Assembly (NCBI GenBank): GCA_964475955.1
Contig: CAYYZY010000091.1
Location: 1 to 29,768, forward strand
From: DATKZH01 sp964475955
Lineage (GTDB): Bacteria > Planctomycetota > Planctomycetia > Pirellulales > Thermoguttaceae
DNA: 29,768 nt
Direction: 5' to 3'
Below, one piece after another: positions 5,928-14,465 of this stretch. Numbering within the stretch: the first letter of the stretch is position 1; each line of letters begins with the position of its first letter. The position numbers and the translations under genes are program-made. Below the pieces are notes generated by a model. That model was given only the letters and a program-made list of their open reading frames with translations, ran no database searches and was not told where the DNA came from.

Positions 5928-8537
5928 ATGGGAACGAGCCGGTATCCCCGTCGCGGCCATCCCCTTGCGCCGGCGACCTTGCGGGAGCTGTTGGAAGACC
6001 CCATGCCGGAGGAATACCGCGTCGATCCGAGCGATTCCCCCCTGCGGTTCTGCGATCTCGACGAATCGGCCTGGGATCGATTCCCCGAGCAGACGTGCCG
6101 GGAACTGGCCACGGAGGTGATTCAGACCGTGGGGCGGGCCGCGCGGCTGCCCATGGCGATCGCCGATCGTCGGCTCCCCCCGATCCCGCGCGGCATGAAA
6201 CTCGGCGACCTGGAACTCGAGGTCCGCACGGCCAACTGCCTCGTGGCCGCGGGAATCCACGAGCGTCCGCAGGACCTGCGCGAGATGACCATCGAGGGGA
6301 TTCTCGGGCTGCGCGGATTCTGGGTGAAATGTCTAGTCGATCTGCTCACGTCGCTCGAGTACGCCGCCGAGCACCCCGAGGCGCGCAAACGCTTGAAGAC
6401 CAAGGCGGCCCTGCCGATCAAGGCGTCGCGCCGGTCGAGCCGGTACCCGCGCCGGGGGTACTGCGTGGCGCCCCAAACGCTTCGAGAAATCCTCACCGAC
6501 CCGATCCCCGACGAGTGGATGCCCGACTCGGAGACTCACTGCAAGCGGCTCTGCGACCTGGACGAGCAGGCGTGGGAGAGCTTCTCCGCGGAATCGCTGG
6601 GCGCGTTGGCCGAGATGATCGTGTCGCGGGTGAACGTGAGCGGCTGCAACCGGGTAGTGCGCGAGCGGTGTCTGCCCAAGCCGCCGAAATCGATGCGCCT
6701 GGAAGACCTGCGCCTGGAGAACCGCACGTACAACTGCCTCCAGCGCGAGGGATTCGCCAAGCGGCCCGAGGACCTCGGCAAACAGACGATCGGCGATCTG
6801 ATGTCGCTTCGGGCTTTCGGCGCGAAATGCCTCGTCGACCTGCTCAGTTCGCTGGAGACGCTCTCCGCCCGGGAAGGCCGGCTCGACGCAAAGCTCACCG
6901 CCGAAGCCGAGGCGCTGGCCGAGATGTCCGAGGCCCGGCAGATCCACTTCAGCGATCCGCGGTTGGGAGGGCTTCTGCGTTCGATCGACACGGAGGCCAA
7001 CACGGTGGCCGAGTTGGCCGCCCACGTCATCCGGCGCCGGCTCGACCCGCCGGATCCCGTGCGCCTGTACGAGCAGGTCTGCGAGGTGCGGCGGAGGATC
7101 GGGGAGCTCAACGGCCAGACCTTGGAACGGGAGCTGAGCGACATCTTCTGTCCGGCCGCGCGCGGGCGCGACCGCGAGATCGTCGGCCTCTACTACGGCT
7201 GGGAAGGCAGCGGAAACCACACGCTCGAGGAACTGGGGCGGCGCTACGGGCTGAGCCGCGAGCGGATCCGCCAGGTGTGCGTGCGCGCGGTGAAGCGAAA
7301 CCGGGGATCAAAGGTCTTCGCCCCCATTCTCGACCGCGCGCTGGCCTTTCTCTCCCAGGAGCTACCCGCGGAGGCGGAAGCCCTCTCCCAGGCGTGCCAC
7401 GACGCCAAGCTCACCGGCTGCCTCCTCCCGCTGGAGACGATCCGCCAGGCCGCCGAATTCCTCTCTCGCGAGCCCCCCTTCGCGCTGGTCTCGGTCGGCC
7501 GAAGCCGATTGGCCGTCAAGCCCGACCAGGTCGACTTGCCGCGGGCCGTCGTGCAAACGGCCAAGCGGGCGGTGCTCAGTTACGGGACCACGACCATCGG
7601 CGAGGTGGCGGCCGAGGTGTCGCACCAGGCGTCGGGCAAGGTCGAATGCCGCCTGGTCGAGCAGACGCTCGAGACGCTGGAAGACTTCGCGTGGCTCCAT
7701 CGCGACCGCGGGTGGTTCCAGCTCGAGCTGTTCTCCCAGTACGGGTTGCCCAAGATGATCGAGAAGATCCTCTCGGTCAGCGCGCGGCTGGAGGTCGCCA
7801 AACTCCGCGCGGCCATCGCCCGCTACCGCCGCACGGGGCGCAAGGTGCCCCCGGCCAAGGTGCTGCTGGAGTTCTGCCGCCGCATGGAGGCTGTCCGGGT
7901 GGAAGGCACCACGGTCGTCGCCGATCCGCCCCGCGACTGGCGCGACGTGCTGGCCGGCGTCGAGGCGGGCATGGTCCGCGTGCTCAAAGAACACGGCCCC
8001 GTGATGGAACGCGGCGCCTTCGAGGAGCGCTGCATCCAGGAGGGAATGAACCGCTTCAGCTTCAACGCCATCATCATGTGCTCGCCCGTCATCGCCCAGT
8101 ACGGGCGCAGCGTGTACGGGCTGCTAGGGGCGAAGGTCGACCGGAAGACCGTGCAGGCGCTCGCCGCGCGCCGGCCGGGCACGCCGCCGAGCAAAGTCCT
8201 TCAGGGCTTCGGATGGATGGACGACGGGCGCGTCTACCTGGCCTACCGGCTCTCGAAGGCGGCGATCTCCGGCGGCGTGATCACCGTGCCCGCCGCCATG
8301 AAGGAGCAGATCCACGGCCGATTCGCTATCCGCATGCCCGATGGCGACGAGGCCGGCACGCTGGTCTCCAAGAACGGCTGCGCGTGGGGCCTCGGCCCGG
8401 TGCTCCGCGGTCGCGACGCCGCGCCCGGCGATCACCTCTTGATCCTCTTCGACACTTCCGGACACACGGCCCACGTCCATCTCGGCGACAAGAAGGTGTT
8501 CGCGCCCGTGGCCCACCTCCTCTCGGGCCCCGAGTGA
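5928..8537 (+). CDS. Duplicated RNA polymerase alpha-CTD-like domains fused to sigma-70 region 4 helix-turn-helix
   Basis: This 869-residue protein is probably a transcription regulator or polymerase-associated factor. Two alpha-subunit C-terminal-domain-like modules are visible at about 87-145 (LGDLELEVRTANCLVAAGI ... LGLRGFWVKCLVDLL) and 253-311 (LEDLRLENRTYNCLQREGF ... MSLRAFGAKCLVDLL). Each is preceded by a homologous leader starting SRYPRRG at residues 4 and 171, so the first third is a 167-residue tandem duplication. Residues about 412-460 match sigma region 4.2, with TLEELGRRYGLSRERIRQV as recognition helix region. The C-terminal 400 residues contain probable winged-helix segments near 537-602 and 674-735 and a final beta-rich part. 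I chose the ATG at 5928, with GGAGG nine bases upstream, over longer open extensions with no family-like sequence. It converges on the WD40-Roc-TIR gene 73 bases away. Domain calls are firm; the role is inferred. Confidence 0.85.
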   Translation: MGTSRYPRRGHPLAPATLRELLEDPMPEEYRVDPSDSPLRFCDLDESAWDRFPEQTCRELATEVIQTVGRAARLPMAIADRRLPPIPRGMKLGDLELEVRTANCLVAAGIHERPQDLREMTIEGILGLRGFWVKCLVDLLTSLEYAAEHPEARKRLKTKAALPIKASRRSSRYPRRGYCVAPQTLREILTDPIPDEWMPDSETHCKRLCDLDEQAWESFSAESLGALAEMIVSRVNVSGCNRVVRERCLPKPPKSMRLEDLRLENRTYNCLQREGFAKRPEDLGKQTIGDLMSLRAFGAKCLVDLLSSLETLSAREGRLDAKLTAEAEALAEMSEARQIHFSDPRLGGLLRSIDTEANTVAELAAHVIRRRLDPPDPVRLYEQVCEVRRRIGELNGQTLERELSDIFCPAARGRDREIVGLYYGWEGSGNHTLEELGRRYGLSRERIRQVCVRAVKRNRGSKVFAPILDRALAFLSQELPAEAEALSQACHDAKLTGCLLPLETIRQAAEFLSREPPFALVSVGRSRLAVKPDQVDLPRAVVQTAKRAVLSYGTTTIGEVAAEVSHQASGKVECRLVEQTLETLEDFAWLHRDRGWFQLELFSQYGLPKMIEKILSVSARLEVAKLRAAIARYRRTGRKVPPAKVLLEFCRRMEAVRVEGTTVVADPPRDWRDVLAGVEAGMVRVLKEHGPVMERGAFEERCIQEGMNRFSFNAIIMCSPVIAQYGRSVYGLLGAKVDRKTVQALAARRPGTPPSKVLQGFGWMDDGRVYLAYRLSKAAISGGVITVPAAMKEQIHGRFAIRMPDGDEAGTLVSKNGCAWGLGPVLRGRDAAPGDHLLILFDTSGHTAHVHLGDKKVFAPVAHLLSGPE

Positions 8538-8610
8538 GCCGGATCGCTCCCTGCCGGGCGGTGGTCACGAGGTTGCAGTCAGCGTCGCGGCGGCTGAATG
8601 CGCTTTGTCG

Positions 8611-11600
8611 CTATGCAAGCCGCGGCCCGTGTAGCGACTCGCGCAGGTCGGCCACGGCGGGGTGATTCGGCGCGATCCGGTACACGCTGAGGATGAGATC
8701 GAACGCGGTCGCGAAGTACGCGGATTCGTCGCGGAAATCGGCAAAGACACGACCGTGCAAGAGCGGTGGCAGCGACTTAGCCTTCTGACCGGCCAGCAGC
8801 AAGGGCAGCACGCTTTCCTTCTGCGCTTCGGTGCCGAGGAGGCGGTTGTGGATCATGTCCACCTCCGCGGCCAAGACGTAGCCGGTGCCGTCGTCCTTGT
8901 TCTCGTACTTCCGGCGGTAGAGCGGCGTGCCGACCACGACGACGCGGTCGCTCTTTTCGATCCGCTCAACGAACCGGCCGACGCTCGCGCCGACCCGCGC
9001 GTTGTGCCAGCGGTCCAGCAGCACGTCGATCCCCGCCTTCTTCAGGTCCGTGGCCAGCCGTTTCTCGACCCAGCGCTCGTGCTCCTTCTGCTTCTTCGTT
9101 CTCCCCCACGCGTAGCTGATGAAACACTCCGGCGGCTCGATCCCTCGCTCCGCGACGTACGTTTGCACATGAAACACGGCCTGCTCGAAACGGGTCCGCT
9201 GCTCCGCGCTGCGGCGTTGCGCGTCGATCTGCTGCTGGAGTTCGCGCGTCAGTTGGATGGGCTCGGCCATGCCGGGCAGCGTCAGCCTCTCGCCGCACTC
9301 GTTGCAGCACGCAAACGTCTTGCCGTCCATCGTCCGCCCGCGCACGACCGACCGGTCGAGGAACTGGCCGCAGCCGTCCCTGGTGCAACGCACCGGCTCG
9401 AAGCGCCTCACCGTCAGGTTCCGCCGCGCGAGAAAGCTCTCGAACAGCCCTTGGAACAGCGTGCGCACCGGGAGGCCCGCCTTGGGGTAGAAGCAGAGCA
9501 CGAGGTCCAGCTCGCCGTCGCGCTCAGCCTCCTGCCGGAACCCGCACACCAGACCTTCGCCCACCTCGTAGCGTGCGTTGTCCTGCCACTGGCTTGTGCG
9601 GGTGAAGGTGTGCGTATAGCCCAAAAGGACGACCATCGAGGCAAACACGTTCTCCGTCGCACCGCTCACCGTATAGGCCACGCCCTCCTCGGTCGCGCTC
9701 TCCTGCTCCGTCGGCTTGTTGAGATTGATCAGCTCCGGGAAGACCAGGTACGGCTCCTTGCGCAGCGGGTCGGTCTCGCGGAAACAGACGTTGTGCTCCA
9801 GAAAGAGCAACACGGCCGAGTCCAAGAGCACGTCGCGCTCGCTTTCGGGCAGGTCCCGCAGCTCCGGGAAGTCGTACCCATCGGCCAGGAGCCGTTCTTC
9901 CTCCAGCGCGCCGAGCCCCTTCGGATTCCGCCGCGCCTCGAGCACGAACGACGACGCCAGGTTGTTGAGTCGCTCCGGTTCGAGCAGCACGCGCTGCTCG
10001 CCCTTCGAGGTCCGCAGGCGTTTGACGTAGCCGTAGTTCTCCAGGTGGCCCACCGCGGTGAGCATCTCCACGTCGGTGAAACTCCAGTCGGCGTCCGTCG
10101 CCTCCAATCGGCGGCGGAGTTCCTCGGGCTTGACGATGGTCGGGCCGCCCGGTTCCTCTTCCTTCAGGCCGAGCACGTAGTCCTTGATCCGCTTGAACGT
10201 GGTCGTCGTCACCGTTGCGGGCTTCTCCTCCCACGCGATCATCGACTTCATCCTCTCGATCAGTTCGTCCACGCCCTCACCGGTCAATGCGCTCGTCTCG
10301 ACCGGACCCACGATCCCCTGGCTCTCGCAGAACGCGCTCAACTCCTCGCGCGTGAGCGCGCACGTTCCGCGATCCATTTGAGCCGCGACCAGGATGACGG
10401 GGCAGCCCTTGGTCGTTGATCGCTCCGCGATGAGACGTTGGTTCGCGGAGCGAACCACGACGTTCCCCGCGCCGAGCTGCTTGAGCCAGAAGCCGACGCC
10501 GTGGAGCGGGTCGCGGAGATCCGAGGCGTCGAACAAGACCAGGGCCAGGTCGGCGTCGTCGACGAACAGCGCGTGCACGAGTCGGTAGTCGGGCTGCCCG
10601 GCGAAGTCCCAGAGGATGGCCTCGCACTCGGTCCCGTCCGCGCGGCGCTTGCCCAGTTGGGGAAACACCCAGAACCGCTGCCCGTGCGTCGCGGCCTGCT
10701 CCTTGAAGTCGCCGTGGATCATCCGATAGCCGAGGGCCGACTTCCCCACGCTGTGATCGCCCACGAGCACGATCTTGCCCGTCGTGTGATGGACCGCCTG
10801 GGGGGGGCCGACCAATACGGCTCGGTCGCCCAGGAGCACGTCGTAGTCGAGCTCCCAGAGGTGGATCAGCCGAGATCGCTCACGATCCGGCGTGTCCGGC
10901 TCGGAGCCTGCGGTGGCCAGCAGCGGCCGCGTGGGATGAAACGCCAGCGCGGGAATCCACGGTCTGCTCAGCGCTGGCTCCGGGATGACCGCGAGCGTCT
11001 CCCACGTCGCGCAGCTCCAGAGGCGGATCGTGTGGTCGCCGCTTTTCGAGGCCAGGAGACGCCCGTCGGGGGAGAAGGCGACGATCTCGACACGGCCTGT
11101 GTGCCCTTCGAGCGTGCGGAGCAGCTTGCCGCTGCGCGCGTCCGAAAGCTTCATGGTTTTGTCCTGACTCGCGCTGGCCAGCGTCCCGCCCTGTGGATCG
11201 AACGCCACGCGAAAGGCGACGTCCTTGTGCGCTTCGAGGGTGCGGAGCCGCTTGCCGCTTTGCGCCTCCCAGAGCTCCACCGTGCCGTCACCGCTCGCAC
11301 TGGCCAGCGTCCCGCCCTGCGGATCGAACGCGACACTCAACACCTGTTTTTGGTGCCCTTCCAACGTGCGGCGCAGTTTCCGGCTTCGCGTGTCCCAAAG
11401 CTTCACGGTATTGTCAGAGCTCCCACTGGCCAGCGTCCCGCCCTGCGGAGCAAACGCGACGCTCCAGACCCGTTTCTTGTGTCCATAGAGCGTGCGGAGC
11501 AGCTCGCCGCTTCGCGCGTCCCAGAGCTTCACCGTGTTATCGAGCCCCCGCTCGCCAGCGTCCCGCCCTGTGGATCGAACGCCACGCTGTAGACTAGGAG

Positions 11601-11701
11601 TCGGTGCCCTTTGAGCGTCCGGAGCAGCTTCACGCCGGGCGGGAGGTCCCGTTCGGCCCCGGTTTCGTTTGCCGGCGAGTGGGGCTTTTTTTGGCGGCCA
11701 T
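8611..11701 (-). CDS. WD40-Roc GTPase-COR-like-TIR/SEFIR NLR-like protein, frame broken near its 5' end
   Basis: This resembles STAND/NLR-type bacterial sensors. In gene order: six WD40 blades of 42 residues (about 11630-10850); a Roc/Ras-like GTPase with P-loop GDHSVGKSAL (about 10735-10762), switch DFAGQPDYR (about 10581-10610), a variant G4 AAQMDR and G5 TSAL; a COR-like helical/winged region (about 10200-9700); a possible zinc ribbon with CTRDGCGQ and CCNECGE (about 9400-9280); and a C-terminal TIR/SEFIR domain (about 9131-8680) with ECFISYAWG, the stretch GIDVLLDRWHNARVGAS and FVERIEKSDRVVVVGTPLY. TIR domains often cleave NAD or make signalling nucleotides. From the ATG at 11701 (MAAKKSPTRRQ...) two phase changes, near 11655-11662 and 11536-11553, are needed to join the WD40 frame, so the uninterrupted frame starts only within the first blade. 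These may be sequencing errors or inactivation. No accessory gene follows on the same strand. Confidence 0.85.
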
Positions 11702-11817
11702 GGGGGAGTCCCTCGATCAGCGGCGTAAGGGCCCGCGGGCGCGGCCGGGCCGACGCGTGCCGTTTCGCGCACGCGGCACACGCCGCGTGGGCTGCGAAAG
11801 CGTGTGGAAAAGGGCGT

Positions 11818-11861
11818 CCCCGGGGCTTCGCCCTGGGCTACCATATGGAACGCCTTCGGCG
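11818..11861. repeat. Palindromic repeat pair upstream of the WD40-TIR gene
   Basis: An imperfect stem CCCCGGGGCTTCGCCCTGGG lies at 11818-11837, followed by the perfect hairpin CGCCTTCGGCG at 11851-11861. It belongs to the class of short intergenic palindromes seen elsewhere in this window. The surrounding gap (11702-12186) holds no supported gene and no clear promoter. Confidence 0.5.
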
Positions 11862-12101
11862 TAGGGCGTCGGAACAAAAACGGAACACAACCTCCGCCGG
11901 CCAATCGTCGGCTTTTAGCAGCCGACACGGCGCGTGCCGGAGGCGGCGGACGGCACGCGGAGTGCCTGCTACCGGGGCGAGCGCTTGCCGGCCGTAGATC
12001 ACCGACTGGATCGCATTAGAGCGGCTGCCCGGCGGGCCGTCAATCCGGGGAGCGCAGCCCCTCGCCCCTGCCCGGGCGAGCGTGGATCGATCGCCGAAAG
12101 A

Positions 12102-12126
12102 CATGCCCACGGCGAGCGTGGGCATG
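12102..12126. repeat. Perfect 10-bp stem, 5-base loop hairpin (REP-like)
   Basis: CATGCCCACG at 12102-12111 pairs perfectly with CGTGGGCATG at 12117-12126 across GCGAG. It lies about 60 bases beyond the stop of the SLC12-like gene. There is no T-run, so it may stabilise mRNA 3' ends or be a dispersed repeat. Confidence 0.75.
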
Positions 12127-12186
12127 GCACCCGCGCGCTTCAGACATAGAAAGGGCACGAAGGGCGTGGCGAACGGCGAGACGACT

Positions 12187-14391
12187 TCACGTTTCCAACT
12201 CCACCTCGCCCAAGCTGTCGACGAACACGACCCGCTCCAGGTCTCCGGCCAGCCGCTCCATCGCCTGGAAGAAGGCGAGTTCGTTGCCTTCCTCCGGGGC
12301 CTCGAAGCCGAGGAAGGCGAGGGCCGCCCCGCGAGAGGTCGCCTGGATCGTCCCGGCCACGTCGTCCGACACGATCACGCGGGGCGTGGCGCGAATGCGC
12401 GAGGTCTCGATCAGCTCCTTCTGGTGGCGCGTCATCTCGTCGACGGCCGCCTCGGATTGCGCCACGCGGAGCAAGCGGATCGGCCGGGTGCGCCACTCGT
12501 TGTTCGTGGTCAACAGGTGCGCGAAGAGGAGCATGAGCGGGCCGTTGGCCTTCCCTCGCCACCAGACGTCGATCGTGCCGGGCGGGACCTCCCAGGGGTC
12601 GGCGTCTTCGTCCCGGATGCGCACGGCGACGATGCTCCGCTTCAAACGGGCCACGACGCGCAACGTCGCCCCGAACGCCTCGACGCGCGCCGGGTCGCTC
12701 GGCCATCCCAACAGCACCGTGTTCGCGCGCAGCACGCCCAGCCCGTGGCACTGCACGAGCGCCTCGATGCCGTCGGAGAGGTGCTGGGCGACCACGACGG
12801 CCGGGAATGCTTCGAGCTCTTCGTCCCGGATGAACTGGCGCACGAGCTGCTCCTGGGCGGCGCGCCTTTCGGTGAAGTCCTCGACGTCGCCCTGGATCAC
12901 CTGCCCGAGGCTCAACACGCCGTGCCCGGCGGTCAGCCAGTGCCCGCAGACGGCCAGGTGGGGCCTCTGCCAGCCGCCGCCGCTGAAGGCCAGCACGATC
13001 GGCCGCCAGTTTTTGGGGTGGTGGACTTCGTCTTCCAGGGCCAGGAGGTTGCGGCGCGTTCGCTCGAAGGCGGCGCCGCTTCGGGCGTCGCCCCATCGGG
13101 CCTCGATCTCGCGCAGGCTGACGTACTTGTACAGCCCGGCCATCAACAGAATGCCGACGCTCGCCCACACCGGCGCGATGAGGAACATCACCACGAGGCA
13201 GCCCACGCCGCCCGCCAGCGCCGTCGACCAGTGCGAATACCGGAACCGCGGCCGGTAGCTCGGGTTGCGCGTGATCGACTCGTAGTAGGTCGCCAGGTTC
13301 AGCGTGCCGTAGGTGATGAGGAACGCCATGGTGATCAGCGGGGCGATCGTGTCGAGGTCGCCCAGGGTGACGCACGTCTGCGAGATGGCGAAGGTGAGCA
13401 CGATCGCCCGACGCGGCTCCCGCTGCCGACCGCTCGCGTGCGCGAAGGGCTTCAGCCAGGGGAGGACGTCGTCGCGGGCGAACGCCTGGAGAATGCGCGG
13501 GGCCCCCATCATGCTCGACAGCGCCGAGGAGAGCGTCGCCGCAAACACGCCGGCCGTGATCAGCACCGGCACCGCGGCGATTTCCCGCAGGATGAGGTTG
13601 TTTTCGACCAGCGCCTCGCGCGGTCGGGCCCCCGCCAGGAGAAAGGCCACGGTCAGGTAGACCGCGGTGGTCACGCCGATCGCCGCCAGGGTGCCCCGGG
13701 GGATCATGCGGCCCGGGTCCTTGAGGTCACCCGACATGTTGGCCCCGGCCATGATCCCCGTGACGGCCGGGAAGAAGAGGGCGAACGTCGTCCAAAGGCT
13801 GGCCCCGTGGACGTACCCGGGGCTGGTGCCCTCGCCGAACGCCTCGAGCCGGAACGCCGACGCGGCGCCGGCGTAGAACGACGCCAGCGCGGCCCCCACC
13901 AAGGCGAGGATGACGTACTGCACCTTGATCGTCCAGCCCGCGCCGACCAGCACGCAGAGGAACACCCCCACGTTGACGATCGTTGCCACGGCGCGCACGG
14001 AGAACGGCACCGCGGGAATCGCGCCGACCACCGCCTCGGCGAAGCCGATCACGTAGAGCGCCACGGTGATCGCCTGGGCGAGGAAGAAGACGACGCCGAT
14101 CGCCCCGCCGAACTCCACGCCGAGGCTGCGGCTGATCAGGTAGTAGGCCCCGCCCCCCCGAACGCGCGTATTCGTGGCGATCGCCGAAAGCGACAGGCCG
14201 GTGAGCAAGGTGATCGCGTTGGCCGCCAGGATGATGCCGACGGCGTGAACGAACCCCGCCTGCCCGACCACGTGGCCCAGGCGGAGGAACAGGATCACGC
14301 CCAGGATCGTGAGCGTGCAGGGCGTGAACACACCCCCGAAGGCCCCGAACTTCGCCGGCCTTCCGGCGTCCCCGCGATTGGCGACGGCCAT
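12187..14391 (-). CDS. SLC12-like cation-chloride cotransporter (APC superfamily)
   Basis: This 734-residue inner-membrane carrier begins with the hallmark segment FGAFGGVFTPCTLTILGVILF LRLGHVVGQAG (split here for length only), close to the first transmembrane helix of Na-K-Cl and K-Cl cotransporters. About twelve hydrophobic helices fill residues 15-440. The C-terminal 290 residues are soluble and keep the SLC12 pattern: NWRPIVLAFSG and, later, HGLGVLRANTVLLGWP. That domain regulates transport in eukaryotic relatives. I prefer the ATG at 14391, with AGGTGA seven bases upstream, over the TTG at 14397. It is separated from the next upstream gene on the strand (stop at 14466) by 74 bases. Ion specificity (Na, K, Cl or an amino acid) cannot be decided by eye. 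Confidence 0.85.
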   Translation of the reverse strand: MAVANRGDAGRPAKFGAFGGVFTPCTLTILGVILFLRLGHVVGQAGFVHAVGIILAANAITLLTGLSLSAIATNTRVRGGGAYYLISRSLGVEFGGAIGVVFFLAQAITVALYVIGFAEAVVGAIPAVPFSVRAVATIVNVGVFLCVLVGAGWTIKVQYVILALVGAALASFYAGAASAFRLEAFGEGTSPGYVHGASLWTTFALFFPAVTGIMAGANMSGDLKDPGRMIPRGTLAAIGVTTAVYLTVAFLLAGARPREALVENNLILREIAAVPVLITAGVFAATLSSALSSMMGAPRILQAFARDDVLPWLKPFAHASGRQREPRRAIVLTFAISQTCVTLGDLDTIAPLITMAFLITYGTLNLATYYESITRNPSYRPRFRYSHWSTALAGGVGCLVVMFLIAPVWASVGILLMAGLYKYVSLREIEARWGDARSGAAFERTRRNLLALEDEVHHPKNWRPIVLAFSGGGWQRPHLAVCGHWLTAGHGVLSLGQVIQGDVEDFTERRAAQEQLVRQFIRDEELEAFPAVVVAQHLSDGIEALVQCHGLGVLRANTVLLGWPSDPARVEAFGATLRVVARLKRSIVAVRIRDEDADPWEVPPGTIDVWWRGKANGPLMLLFAHLLTTNNEWRTRPIRLLRVAQSEAAVDEMTRHQKELIETSRIRATPRVIVSDDVAGTIQATSRGAALAFLGFEAPEEGNELAFFQAMERLAGDLERVVFVDSLGEVELET

Positions 14392-14465
14392 GGTCAATCA
14401 CCTACCCGGGTAATGCCCTTCGTGCCTCAGGGCGTGCCACCCAAGTCGCCGCGTGCCACCCCGGT

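Noticed and set aside
11702..11928. Upstream part of the uninterrupted WD40-TIR frame starting at 11928
   Set aside because: The translation from 11928 to the first blade is Pro/Arg-rich and crosses palindromic repeats; the MAAKK start at 11701 followed by frame breaks explains the sequence better.
12102..12126. Intrinsic terminator of the SLC12-like gene
   Set aside because: A strong stem, but no T-run follows on the transcribed strand; it is better described as a REP-like hairpin.
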